Notes: generated by a model from the letters alone, not told the origin. Counted from the first letter of the stretch, positions 22,438 to 30,830 are shown. The stretch: 33,886 nt of DNA from Solirubrobacterales bacterium (GCA_030152805.1 JASLIG010000032.1:1-33886), one strand, 5' to 3'. A program made the numbers and translations.

Positions 22438-23833
22438 TGGAACACAGGCGAGCACTGCCGACTTCGCGGTTGCGGATGACGCGGTGCTCGAATCGGTTCG
22501 CGCTTCGGCGTTCGCGAGGCTGACACCGCGGAAGGCCGCCAGCACTCACCTGGGGCTCGTCCCCAACATCTATCCAGAAGGACACGTCCTGCCGCTCGTC
22601 GATCGGGAGATACAAGTGCCCACCAATTCGGTCCTCGTCTTCGAGGACCTGATGCCCGGGGCGAACTTCGGCCACCCCTGTCGCTATCTCTTTCACTCGC
22701 CGGACAACGGCGAGCTGGTGCACCAGGAAAAAGCGTTCTTCCCCCCCGAAGTGGCAGACCCCACCACCACCGTGAACGAGTTCCACGCACCGCTGAAGCA
22801 GGTCGCCGCGCGCCCCCTGCTCTACGACAAGCGGGCCTGGAAAAAACTCACCCCCTACCCCTGGCTCGCCAACGACGATCGCTACGCGCTGCTCTTCACC
22901 AGCCAGATCAGCAACCGGCGCCACGTCGAGGACGTCGAGTTCGCCTACCGGATGCTGCTCCACCGCTACGGCTTTCCCGCCGGCAATATCTACGTTCTCT
23001 GCTACGACGGGACCGTCGGCGCGGTCGACGCGAGCGGCGAAGAAATGGCGACGTGGATCGGCGACGGGTCCGCATACGAGATGAAAGTGAACGGCGCCGC
23101 GACGAAGGCAAACCTCGAATCGACGCTGACGGCGATCGGCGAACGCATGGACGGCGACAGCCAGCTGTTCATCCACACGAACAATCACGGCTCCCCAAGC
23201 GGGCTGTGCGTCGACAGCACGGCGGTTATCGACCCCTCGGAATGGGGCACGATGCTCGCGGCAATGAAGCCGTTCGGCAGCCTCGTCGTAACCATGGAGC
23301 AGTGCTACTCAGGCGCCTTCTTACAACCGACCCTCGACAACAGCAAGGCGGCGTGCACCTCGTTCGCGAGCGCGGTGCCGGCGGACAAGCCCAGCATGGG
23401 GGCGGAGCACTTCGACCCCTGGGCCCAGGCATGGATCGAAAGCGTGAACGGGGCGACCGCGTACGGCGCCAGCCTGCCGCATCCGCCCGACGCGGACGGC
23501 AGCGGGCGGGTCAGCATGCGCGAGGCCTTCGACTACTCCAAGGCTTACGACACCAAACCTGAGGACGATCCCCAGTACGGGGACAAGCCGGCCGGCTGCG
23601 GGGCAAACGTCTACCTGACGAAGCCGCCGGTGCTCTCCGACATCGTCAAAGTGATCACGGACAAATACGTGGTGATCGACAAAACGCTGGCCAAACACCC
23701 GATCCCCGATCCGCCCCCCGACTGGTCATCGCACCTGATCTCCTCCCTCTCCACGGTCGAAGCGCTCGCCGAGAGGCTCGAGACAGTCACGCGCGAGGAG
23801 GAGAAGGCGCCGGTCGCCGAGCCGAGCGCCTGA
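22430..23833 (+). CDS. legumain/caspase-like cysteine peptidase (clan CD)
   Basis: A 467-aa protein with a perfect GGAGG site 6 nt before the ATG at 22430. Residues 60-110 form a domain shared with the small protein upstream. The catalytic part spans about 150-400: YALLFTS opens the fold, His253 in HTNNHGSPSG and Cys292 in TMEQCYSGAF match the His-Gly and Cys dyad of C13/C14 peptidases, and DADGSGRVSMREAFDYS follows, a pattern seen in C13-like bacterial proteins. The tail is helical and acidic. No signal peptide is visible, so an intracellular role is likely. Such peptidases usually cut after Asn, Asp or basic residues; specificity here is unknown. One rare TTA codon lies at 23321. Confidence 0.8.
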   Translation: MGNGTQASTADFAVADDAVLESVRASAFARLTPRKAASTHLGLVPNIYPEGHVLPLVDREIQVPTNSVLVFEDLMPGANFGHPCRYLFHSPDNGELVHQEKAFFPPEVADPTTTVNEFHAPLKQVAARPLLYDKRAWKKLTPYPWLANDDRYALLFTSQISNRRHVEDVEFAYRMLLHRYGFPAGNIYVLCYDGTVGAVDASGEEMATWIGDGSAYEMKVNGAATKANLESTLTAIGERMDGDSQLFIHTNNHGSPSGLCVDSTAVIDPSEWGTMLAAMKPFGSLVVTMEQCYSGAFLQPTLDNSKAACTSFASAVPADKPSMGAEHFDPWAQAWIESVNGATAYGASLPHPPDADGSGRVSMREAFDYSKAYDTKPEDDPQYGDKPAGCGANVYLTKPPVLSDIVKVITDKYVVIDKTLAKHPIPDPPPDWSSHLISSLSTVEALAERLETVTREEEKAPVAEPSA

Positions 23834-23876
23834 GCGATCCGAGGGTTCTCCGCTCGAACGGGTAGAAAGGCGGCGG

Positions 23877-24641
23877 ATGCCCAAATCGCTCAACGGAACC
23901 GTCGCCCTGATCACCGGTGCCAGCAGCGGCATCGGTGAGGCGACGGCGCGGGCGCTGGCCGCCGAGGGGGCAAAGGTTGCGATCACCGGACGCCGCCTCG
24001 AGCGGCTGGAGCGGCTCGCCTCCGAGATCGGCCGGGACGGCCATACGGCGCTGGCGATCCAGTCAGACGCCACCGACCCCGAGCAGGCGGTCGCGGCCGT
24101 CGATCGCACGGTCGAGGAGCTCGGTCGCCTCGACGTCCTGGTCAACAACGCCGGCCAGATGCTGCTCGGTCCGATCGAGAACGCCCCCACCGAAGAGTGG
24201 GAGCGGATGATCGACCTCAACCTCAAGGGCCTGCTCGACACCACCCGCGCCGCGGTCCCGCACCTGCTCGCCGCGGCCGAGGACTCCGAGAGGCGCTGCG
24301 CCGACCTCGTCAACATCAGCTCCGTCGCCGGCCGCGTCGCCCGCTCCGGCTCCGCCGTCTACAACCTGACCAAGCACGGCGTCGGCGCCTTCAGCGAGTC
24401 CTTCCGCCAGGAGTTTGCCGAGCGCCGCGTCAGGTCGACCATCATCGAGCCGGGCGCGGTCGCCACGGAGCTGACCGACCATCTTCGCGAGGGAGTCAGG
24501 CAGCAGGTCAGGGAACGCTTCACCGGCATCCAGGTGCTCGAGGCAGCCGACGTCGCCGACGCGATCGTCTACGCCGTCACCCGTCCCTGGCACGTCTGCC
24601 TCAACGAGATCCTGATCCGGCCGACCGAACAGAGGGGCTAA
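23877..24641 (+). CDS. short-chain dehydrogenase/reductase
   Basis: A 254-aa Rossmann protein of classical SDR type. TGASSGIG at 13-20 binds the cofactor, NNAG is present, and the triad is visible as SSVAG, then YNLTK. The basic GRRLER after the second strand suggests NADP(H). It oxidises or reduces an alcohol/ketone of unknown identity. The ATG follows GAAAGGCGGCGG. Confidence 0.93.
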   Translation: MPKSLNGTVALITGASSGIGEATARALAAEGAKVAITGRRLERLERLASEIGRDGHTALAIQSDATDPEQAVAAVDRTVEELGRLDVLVNNAGQMLLGPIENAPTEEWERMIDLNLKGLLDTTRAAVPHLLAAAEDSERRCADLVNISSVAGRVARSGSAVYNLTKHGVGAFSESFRQEFAERRVRSTIIEPGAVATELTDHLREGVRQQVRERFTGIQVLEAADVADAIVYAVTRPWHVCLNEILIRPTEQRG

Positions 24642-24684
24642 CGGAAGTCGATCGCCACGCGGCCTCGCGCGGGTACGTGAGAGC

Positions 24685-25770
24685 ATGGACGGTGCGATGA
24701 GCGATTTCCTGGTCAAGCGCGACGATTTCCGCCAGTGCCGCATCGCCGACTCGGCGGCGCCCGAGGTCGGCCCGGATCAGGCACTTCTGCGCGTCGACAG
24801 CTTCGGGCTGACCGCCAACAACGTGACCTACGCCGTGATGGGCGAGGCGATGTCCTACTGGGACTTCTTCCCGGCCGAGGAGGGCTGGGGAAGGGTGCCG
24901 ATGTGGGGGTTCGCCGAAGTCGCCGAGAGCGGGGTCGCGGGGGTCGAGGCCGGGACGCGGATCTACGGATACCTGCCTCCCTCCTCCCACCTGCTGGTCA
25001 CCCCGACGAGCATCGACGAGAACGGCTTCGTCGACGGATCGCCGCACCGGGCCGCCCTGCCGCCCGCCTACCACCGCTACCTGGCCAGCGGCGGCGACCC
25101 CTTCTACCGGGCGGACACCGAAGACATTCAGATGCTGCTGCGGCCGCTCTTCTTCACCTCGTTCCTGATCGACGATCAGCTGGCCGACGATGGCTTGGCG
25201 GAGCGCGGGCCGATCCTGATCTCCAGCGCCTCGAGCAAGACCGCGATCGCCGCCGCATTCCTGCTCGCACGGCGCGAGGGCGTCGAGTTGATCGGGCTTA
25301 CCTCCGCCGGGAACGCCGAGCTGGTCGAGGGCCTGGGCATCTACGGTCGCGTGGTCCCCTACGAGGAGATCGGCAGCCTCGACCGCGGCCCCGCGACCTA
25401 CGTCGACGTCGCCGGCGACGGGGGCGTACGCCAGGCGGTCCATTCCCACTTCGGCGAGGAGCTGATCCACAGCATGGCGGTCGGGGTCACCCATTGGGAG
25501 GATCTGGGCAGCGGCGCCGGCGAGCTGCCCGGGCCCACGCCGACCTTCTTCTTCGCCCCCGACCGTGTTACCAAGCGCTCGGCGGACTGGGGCCCAGCGG
25601 TCCTCGAGCAGCGTGTCGCCGAGGCCTGGCATCCCTTCTGCGAGTGGACCAGCGGCTGGCTCGACGTGATCCACGGAACCGGCTTCGGCGACCTCGAGCG
25701 CACCTACCTCGATGTGCTCGAAGGGCGGGTCGACCCCAAGACCGCCCACGTGATCTCGCTCGCCGAGTAG
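24685..25770 (+). CDS. DUF2855 family protein (quinone oxidoreductase-like)
   Basis: A 361-aa protein matching DUF2855, a distant relative of the medium-chain dehydrogenases. The N-terminal half resembles the GroES-like domain (DQALLRVDSFGLTANNVTYA, VPMWGFAEV). The second half is Rossmann-like (PILISSASSKTAIAAAFLLA, then GLTSAGN and YVDVAGDGG). No zinc ligands are evident. It probably binds NADP(H); the reaction is not known. It follows the SDR gene by 43 nt on the same strand. A second ATG at 24697 (MSDFLVKRDD) is an equally good start. Confidence 0.8.
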   Translation: MDGAMSDFLVKRDDFRQCRIADSAAPEVGPDQALLRVDSFGLTANNVTYAVMGEAMSYWDFFPAEEGWGRVPMWGFAEVAESGVAGVEAGTRIYGYLPPSSHLLVTPTSIDENGFVDGSPHRAALPPAYHRYLASGGDPFYRADTEDIQMLLRPLFFTSFLIDDQLADDGLAERGPILISSASSKTAIAAAFLLARREGVELIGLTSAGNAELVEGLGIYGRVVPYEEIGSLDRGPATYVDVAGDGGVRQAVHSHFGEELIHSMAVGVTHWEDLGSGAGELPGPTPTFFFAPDRVTKRSADWGPAVLEQRVAEAWHPFCEWTSGWLDVIHGTGFGDLERTYLDVLEGRVDPKTAHVISLAE

Positions 25771-25777
25771 GCGGCGC

Positions 25778-26323
25778 TCAGAGCATCGACAGCTGACGCG
25801 GAGCCCGATCGGGCTCCGCGGGCTTTGCCGCGTCGGCGCCCTCGAGTTCGAGCAGGGCTCGCTTGCGCCAGAGGCCGCCGCCGTATCCGGTCAGCGAACC
25901 GTCGGCCCCGATCACCCGGTGGCACGGCACCAGGATCGGCGTCGGGGTCCGGCCGATCGCCGCCGCGGCGAGCCGCACGCGTTCGTAGGGCTCCATGTCC
26001 TCGGGGTAAAGGGAGCCATCGACCCGTCCGGCCAACTCTCCGTAGGTGGTCGTTACCCCGTACGGGATCTCGGCGAGCCGCGCCCAGACGCGCATCTGCA
26101 GGGGCGTGCCGCGCAGATCCAGATCCAACTCGAAGCGCTCGCGCTCACCGGCGAAGTAGCCGTCGAGTTGACGCGCCACCTCCGGCAGCGGACGGCGAAC
26201 CGACCCCGGCGGCCGCGGCGAGCGGCCGGGGAAATGGAGATTCCTGATCCCCGCCGGGCCGGCGATCACGGTCAGCAACCCCAGCGGGCTCTCGTAGATC
26301 GTCCAAGCAACGCGATCGCTCAT
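25778..26323 (-). CDS. ogt: methylated-DNA-protein cysteine methyltransferase
   Basis: A 181-aa DNA repair protein. The active site PCHRVIG carries the acceptor Cys, and GYGGGLWRKRALLELE follows as in the family. RVWARLAEIPYGVTTTYGEL is the helix-turn-helix that reads the minor groove. It moves alkyl groups from O6-alkylguanine to its own Cys and is used once. The true start is the ATG at 26323 (MSDRVAWTIYESPLG); the frame stays open far upstream without family sequence. It has a longer C-terminal tail than E. coli Ogt. It is convergent with the DUF2855 gene. Confidence 0.95.
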   Translation of the reverse strand: MSDRVAWTIYESPLGLLTVIAGPAGIRNLHFPGRSPRPPGSVRRPLPEVARQLDGYFAGERERFELDLDLRGTPLQMRVWARLAEIPYGVTTTYGELAGRVDGSLYPEDMEPYERVRLAAAAIGRTPTPILVPCHRVIGADGSLTGYGGGLWRKRALLELEGADAAKPAEPDRAPRQLSML

Positions 26324-26363
26324 GCACTCATGAAAACGGTTGGGGCGGCCGGAACGTGAGGTT

Positions 26364-26433
26364 GGAACATCTACGGGGATTCGCACCCCGGTTCCGATCT
26401 GGGAAGGCGGGTTGCGTAATTGCCGAGCAATTA
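26364..26433. repeat. hairpin cluster in the gap between two minus-strand genes
   Basis: The 152-nt gap 26324-26475 has no gene. It holds a two-part hairpin (GGAAC 26364-26368 with GTTCC 26391-26395, enclosing CGGGG 26374-26378 with CCCCG 26386-26390) and a second hairpin TAATTGC-CGA-GCAATTA at 26417-26433. On the minus strand the first looks like a T-arm, but no other tRNA part is present. It may end the phosphoesterase transcript or be a tRNA remnant. Confidence 0.5.
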
Positions 26434-26475
26434 TCACCTTAAATCTGAACGATCTGGGCGTTGCCGGTTTCAGCT

Positions 26476-27258
26476 CTATGGACGCCGGGTTGAATCGGCG
26501 AGCAACTCGTCGAGGGTGCGCCCGCTGCGCACCGATTGGGGGTATTCGGCGACCAGGTCGGTGCCGGGCAGCGCCTCCTCGTCGCGGCGCTTGATCAGCA
26601 GCCACTGGGGCTTGGCGCCGGGACGGGTCCGCTGCAGGGCGAAGCCGCCGCGCAGCTTCTCGCCGTGGAGCACGAAGACCGCGTGGCCGCGCGCGAGCGC
26701 CTCGGGCCAGGGGACCCGGCCGCCCTGCTCGTAGCCACCGCGATCCCAGACGATCACGCCGCCACCCTCCGTCTTCCCCTCGAACGAGTTGTGGGCGATC
26801 TCGTGGTCCTCGACCTCGACCGCGAGCCGCTTCACCGCGGGGTCCATCGAGGGACCCTTCGGCACCGCCCATGACCGCATTGCCCCGCCGACCTCCAGCC
26901 GCAGGTCGAAGTGGTGCGCCGTCGCCCGGTGCTCCTGGACGACGAAGGCCCCGGCGCTGACCCCGCGGATCGCGAACTGCTCGTGGCCCTCCACTTTGAC
27001 CCGCTCCTCGTCGAGCCCGGCGACCCGCGCGCCGGGCGGGCCCTTGCGCAGGAAGGAGACCAACTCGGCGACCGCGGACTCGGGACCCTCCGCGTGAACC
27101 AGCACCGTCCCGTCCGCCGCGTTCCGCACCCAACCCATCGCCCCGAGCCGCTGAGCTTCCCGCACGGTCAGGTCCCGGAACCCGACTCCCTGCACCGCGC
27201 CGCGGACGGTCGCCCGCACCGCCTTCGCTTCCGAATTCTTCTTTGGCACTAGCCTCAT
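26476..27258 (-). CDS. acylphosphatase - LigD-type 3'-phosphoesterase fusion protein
   Basis: A 260-aa two-domain protein. Residues 13-98 are an acylphosphatase: VQGVGFR carries catalytic Arg28, and GWVRN carries Asn46, with the usual 18-residue spacing. Residues 105-225 match the 3'-phosphoesterase (DNA polymerase/ligase N-terminal) domain: VVQEHRATAHHFDLRLEV, SWAVPKGPS, EDHEIAHNSFEG and VIVWDRG. His, His, Asp and Arg ligands of the LigD domain are visible; the Tyr after EDH is replaced by His. The second domain trims 3' ends in bacterial end joining; the first splits acyl phosphates. Joining the two is unusual. I start at the ATG (27258). It is divergent from the SnoaL-like gene, 27 nt apart. 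Confidence 0.85.
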   Translation of the reverse strand: MRLVPKKNSEAKAVRATVRGAVQGVGFRDLTVREAQRLGAMGWVRNAADGTVLVHAEGPESAVAELVSFLRKGPPGARVAGLDEERVKVEGHEQFAIRGVSAGAFVVQEHRATAHHFDLRLEVGGAMRSWAVPKGPSMDPAVKRLAVEVEDHEIAHNSFEGKTEGGGVIVWDRGGYEQGGRVPWPEALARGHAVFVLHGEKLRGGFALQRTRPGAKPQWLLIKRRDEEALPGTDLVAEYPQSVRSGRTLDELLADSTRRP

Positions 27259-27285
27259 TGATAACAACTAGCGAAGGAGGCGCCG

Positions 27286-27705
27286 ATGCTCTCGTGGTTG
27301 GCGGGAAAGATGATCGCCCGCAACATGAAGTCGATCCGCGCGGGAGACATCGCGCCAACGCTGGCGATAGACGCCGAGGACGTCAGGTTCACCTTCCCCG
27401 GCGACAACTCGTTCGCACCGGGGGCGAACGGCAAGCGGGAGCTGGAGCAATGGCTCACGCGCTTCGTCGACATCGGGCTGCAGATCCACCCGGACGAGGT
27501 GATCCTCAAGGGCTTCCCCTGGCGCCAGACGATCTGCGTCCGCGGCCACATCCACCTCGACGATCCCGACCAGGGGCGGGTCTACGACAACCGCTACGTC
27601 CTCTGGGGGCACATCGCCTGGGGCAAGCTACGGGAGTACGAGGTCTACGAGGACACCGAAGAGACCACCAGGTTGGACGAGTACCTGACGCGGAAGGGCA
27701 CCTAG
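27286..27705 (+). CDS. SnoaL-like / NTF2-fold protein
   Basis: A 139-aa protein of the cone-shaped NTF2 fold: helices at the start (KMIARNMKSIRAGD), a central strand pair (VRFTFPGDNSFAPG), and late strands (DNRYVLWGHIAWGKLREYEV). Members bind small hydrophobic ligands or act as cyclases or isomerases. A GAAGGAGG site precedes the ATG. No catalytic set could be assigned. Confidence 0.75.
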   Translation: MLSWLAGKMIARNMKSIRAGDIAPTLAIDAEDVRFTFPGDNSFAPGANGKRELEQWLTRFVDIGLQIHPDEVILKGFPWRQTICVRGHIHLDDPDQGRVYDNRYVLWGHIAWGKLREYEVYEDTEETTRLDEYLTRKGT

Positions 27706-28439
27706 CCCTGCGCGATGGCGTCGACGACGTCGAGCATCTGGAGGTGGCTGTCGAGGACGAAGTCCGCCTCAATCGCGTCGGCGCCGTCACCAGGATCGTC
27801 GTACAGGGCTCTGTAGCGAGCGGTCCTCATGCCCAGCGCCGAGCCGCCGGCGACGTCGGTGCGGCGCAGGTCGCCGACGTGCATCGAGGTGGCCGGCTCG
27901 GCATCGAGAGCGCTCAGCGCCGCTTCGAAGATCAGCGGCGAGGGCTTGTAGTGGCCGACCTCGTCCGAGAAGGCCCAGCCCGAGAAGTGCCCGAGCAGAT
28001 CCTCGCGCTCGAGCAGCCCGCGCAGCAACTCGCCACCGGTGAAGCCGACGTCGCAAACGATCCCGAGGCGGATCCCCCGCGCCCCGAGCGCTTCCAGGCT
28101 GGGTCGAATGTCGGGTGACAGCTCGACCTCCGCGTTTCGCCCGGCGGTCAGGAAGGCCTCGGCGACCGCCTCCTGCGCCGGCCCCTCCACCTCGAGCGCG
28201 CGGACCAGCATCTCGGCCCCGTCGCGCGGGTGGAAATGCGTCCCCTGTGCCCAGGAGCGCTCGTAGAGCCGCGCGACCCGCTCGAGGCTCGCCGTGAGGC
28301 GCTCCGCCTCGACCTCGACGTCGCAGGCCTCGCAGGCGGCGGCGACCGCCCGCTGCCGCGCCTCGGTCAGCCTCCCCGCCGGCGCCCGCACGATCGTGTT
28401 CCAGAAATCGAAGGTGATCGCTTTCAGCCCTGCACTCAC
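27702..28439 (-). CDS. HAD family hydrolase
   Basis: A 245-aa haloacid-dehalogenase-type phosphatase. Motif I is ITFDFWNTIV with the nucleophile Asp, motif II is near GIVCDVG, motif III is the Lys of HYKPSP, and motif IV is HVGDLRRTDVAGG. A helical cap lies at 25-100. It removes phosphate from a small molecule. I start at the GTG at 28439, right before motif I; an ATG at 28490 would overlap the divergent carrier gene. The 3' end overlaps the SnoaL-like gene by 4 nt. Confidence 0.88.
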   Translation of the reverse strand: MSAGLKAITFDFWNTIVRAPAGRLTEARQRAVAAACEACDVEVEAERLTASLERVARLYERSWAQGTHFHPRDGAEMLVRALEVEGPAQEAVAEAFLTAGRNAEVELSPDIRPSLEALGARGIRLGIVCDVGFTGGELLRGLLEREDLLGHFSGWAFSDEVGHYKPSPLIFEAALSALDAEPATSMHVGDLRRTDVAGGSALGMRTARYRALYDDPGDGADAIEADFVLDSHLQMLDVVDAIAQG

Positions 28440-28488
28440 GCGCTCGCACGCTACAGAGCGATCGATCACCGCCTCGCCGCGCGCGATC

Positions 28489-29799
28489 ATGCGCGTGCCC
28501 GTGCCCGAACACCGCGCCCACCGCACGCCGGGCCGCCACACGCACTGGCGCGTGGCCGGCCGGCGACACCTGCTGCTGCGTGGCGGGGCGATGGCGGCGC
28601 TGCTCGCGGTCGTCGGACCGGGACTGCTGGCCGGCCTCTCCGACGACGACCCCGCCGGCATCACGACCTACTCGATCCTCGGCGCCAAATACGGCTACGA
28701 GCTGCTCTGGGTGCTGGCGCTTTCCACCGCGGCGCTGATCGTCTTCCACGAGCTGGGCGTCCGGCTCGGGATCGTCACCGGCAAGGGACTGCTCACCCTG
28801 GTGCGCGAGCGCTACGGGCACGGCGCCGCCCGGCTCGTCCTGGCGGCGTTGGTCATCGCCAACACCGGCACCCTCTGCGCCGAGTTCGCGGGGGTGGCTG
28901 CGGCGATGGACCTGCTCGGCGGGATGAGCCGCTACTTGAGCGTGCCGCTGGCGGCGATCGGCGTCTCGGCGCTCGTCCTGCGCGAGAACTTCCGCCACGT
29001 CGAGCACTTCCTGCTGGCGCTCAGCTCGGTATTCGTCGCTTATATCGTCTCCGGCTTCCTGGCTCGTCCCGACTGGGGGGCTGCCGCCAGGGGGCTCGTG
29101 GTCCCCAGCATCCCGCTAACCCGCGATGCGCTGCTGATCGCCGTGGCGACGGTCGGCACGACGCTCGCCCCCTGGGGCCTCGCCTTCATTCAGTCCTACG
29201 CGGTCGACAAGCGCCTGCGGGTCAAGGATCTGCGCTACGAGCGGGTCGACGTCGTGGTCGGGGCAGTCCTGACCGGCTTGATCGGCCTTTTCGTAGTGGT
29301 CGCCTGCGCGGCGACCCTGCACACCGGGGGTGTCGAAATCGACGACGCGCGCGACGCTGCCGGGGCCCTCGAGCCGCTGGCGGGCGGGCTCGCCGCCACC
29401 CTCTTCGGCCTTGGTTTCCTCGGCGCCGCCCTGCTCGCTGCGGCAATCGTCCCGCTTTCGACCGCCTACTCGATCTCCGAGACGCTCGGGCGCCGTGCGG
29501 ACCTCGACGACAGCTTCGGGGAGGCGCGCGCCTTCTACGTCAGCTTCGGCGTCGTCGTTGCGATCGCGGCGACCATCGTCCTGATCCCCGGCGCCCCGCT
29601 GGTGCCGATCCTCTTCCTGACCCAGGCCCTCAACGCCGTCCTCCTCCTGGTCCTGCTCCCCTTCATCCGCTCGCTGGCGAAGGACCGGGAGCTGATGGGC
29701 AGCCATGCGCTGGGCACCGCCGGGCGCTGGGCGACGGGGATCGCCTTCGCCCTGATCGCCCTCTCGGTCCTCGCCCTCGGCGTCCTCGCGGTCGCCTAG
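28489..29799 (+). CDS. Nramp/SLC11 family carrier, NRMT-like
   Basis: A 436-aa membrane protein with about 11 helices of the LeuT fold. The helix-1 metal motif is DDDPAGITTYS where classical Nramp has DPGN, and helix 6 reads GTTLAPWGLAF where classical Nramp has a Met before Pro. So the Asn and Met that favour manganese and iron are missing (Gly and Ala stand there). This pattern is that of NRMT proteins, of which an Eggerthella member moves magnesium. Transport of magnesium or manganese is the likely job. I start at ATG 28489; upstream frame lacks family sequence. Confidence 0.85.
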   Translation: MRVPVPEHRAHRTPGRHTHWRVAGRRHLLLRGGAMAALLAVVGPGLLAGLSDDDPAGITTYSILGAKYGYELLWVLALSTAALIVFHELGVRLGIVTGKGLLTLVRERYGHGAARLVLAALVIANTGTLCAEFAGVAAAMDLLGGMSRYLSVPLAAIGVSALVLRENFRHVEHFLLALSSVFVAYIVSGFLARPDWGAAARGLVVPSIPLTRDALLIAVATVGTTLAPWGLAFIQSYAVDKRLRVKDLRYERVDVVVGAVLTGLIGLFVVVACAATLHTGGVEIDDARDAAGALEPLAGGLAATLFGLGFLGAALLAAAIVPLSTAYSISETLGRRADLDDSFGEARAFYVSFGVVVAIAATIVLIPGAPLVPILFLTQALNAVLLLVLLPFIRSLAKDRELMGSHALGTAGRWATGIAFALIALSVLALGVLAVA

Positions 29800-29814
29800 C
29801 AACGGCGAGCGCGC

Positions 29815-30555
29815 CTACACGCCGAGCGCGAAGCTGAGCCCGAGCATCACAGAGGCGCCGAGCAGGATTCCGCCACTCGCCCCGAGCCTTTCCGGACCGA
29901 CATAGGCCTTGGGAAGAAGCTCCACCGCGATCAGGGTCAGCATCGCGCCGGCGGCGAAGGCGAACGAGAAGGACAGCAGGGCTTCGATCTGCTCGACGAG
30001 CAGGAAGGCGACCAGCGCGCCAGCCGGCTGCGGAGCGCTCGTGCCAACCGCCGCCCAGAACTGACGACTGCGGCTGAAGCCGGCCGTCGCCATCGGGATC
30101 GCAACGCTGGTCCCCTCGGGGACGTTCTGAATCGCGATTGCGAGGATCACGAAGAGGCTGAGTCCGGCACGATCGGAGGCGAAGGCCGTCCCGATGGCAA
30201 AGCCCTCGGGGAGGCTGTGGACGAAGAGGACGAGGAAGACCAGGGCCGAGGTGCGCACGCCGGGGCCCTCCCGTCCCATGAAGCTCGTCCGCGGGTTCAA
30301 CCGCCAGCGAGCGAGGGCCACCAAGCCCGCTCCCGCCGCGAGGCCGCCGACCACGGACGGAGCCGAGCCTTCCTCGGCGGCCGGCACCAGCAGCCCCGCG
30401 ATCGAGGCCACCCCCATCACGCCGGCGGCGAAGCCGAGCAGGAGCGGTGTCAGCTGAGCGGCTCGCTCGCCGAGAAAGAAGACGGGAATCGCACCGAGGC
30501 CAGTCGCAAGCGCGGTGCCGGACGCGGCGAGCACCAAGACGACCACGTCGGGCAT
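29815..30555 (-). CDS. ZIP family metal transporter
   Basis: A 246-aa protein with eight membrane segments. Helix 4 has HSLPEGFAIG and helix 5 IQNVPEGTSVAIP, the two metal-binding signatures of ZIP proteins; the first residue of the second is Gln instead of His. It carries zinc or a similar divalent ion, commonly into the cytosol. It is convergent with the Nramp-like gene, 15 nt apart, making a small metal-transport group. Confidence 0.9.
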   Translation of the reverse strand: MPDVVVLVLAASGTALATGLGAIPVFFLGERAAQLTPLLLGFAAGVMGVASIAGLLVPAAEEGSAPSVVGGLAAGAGLVALARWRLNPRTSFMGREGPGVRTSALVFLVLFVHSLPEGFAIGTAFASDRAGLSLFVILAIAIQNVPEGTSVAIPMATAGFSRSRQFWAAVGTSAPQPAGALVAFLLVEQIEALLSFSFAFAAGAMLTLIAVELLPKAYVGPERLGASGGILLGASVMLGLSFALGV

Positions 30556-30604
30556 TGCCGAAACCTAGCGGTAGACCCACTGGCCGCTTGTGGCCAGGCC
30601 GTTC

Positions 30605-30629
30605 GTTTGTCGGCCGTTCGACCGGGTAG
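30605..30629 (+). promoter_or_regulatory. SigB/SigF-type promoter before the 45-aa membrane protein
   Basis: GTTTGT (30605-30610) and GGGTAG (30624-30629) are separated by 13 nt, close to the general-stress consensus GTTT...GGGTAT. It lies 63 nt before the GTG at 30693. The region also has an inverted repeat CTGGCC-GCTTGT-GGCCAG just upstream. Confidence 0.7.
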
Positions 30630-30692
30630 CGGTTGGAGCCTGCGTCAACGACACCGCGCGACCATCGGAACCACTACGGGGAGGAGAGCATC

Positions 30693-30830
30693 GTGGGAAT
30701 CTCGTTCGGCGGCATCCTCATCATCATCGGCATCGTCCTGATGTTCGTTTGGAGCTTTTGGGCCGGCCTGATTGTGGCCCTGATCGGCCTGATCGCTTTC
30801 GGAGGCTTCGCGCGCGGCAAGTGGTACTGA
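30693..30830 (+). CDS. 45-aa membrane protein
   Basis: A very small hydrophobic protein starting at GTG behind a strong GGGGAGGAGAG site. It has two short membrane spans (ILIIIGIVLMFVWSFWAGLI and ALIGLIAFGGFA) and ends RGKWY. Such proteins accompany stress-response genes; the SigB-like promoter and the CsbD gene next to it support that. An ATG at 30633 extends the frame without ribosome-binding site. Confidence 0.75.
   Translation: MGISFGGILIIIGIVLMFVWSFWAGLIVALIGLIAFGGFARGKWY

Noticed and set aside
23845..23865. GTTCTC and GGGTAG before the SDR gene as a SigB promoter
   Set aside because: The spacer is only 9 nt, too short compared with 13 nt in the two better examples.
24671..24676. GGGTAC before the DUF2855 gene as a SigB promoter
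   Set aside because: No GTT-type -35 box at the right distance (TCGCCA is there).
26364..26395. A tRNA gene on the minus strand
   Set aside because: Only a T-arm-like hairpin with TGC instead of TTC exists; no acceptor, D or anticodon arm fits.
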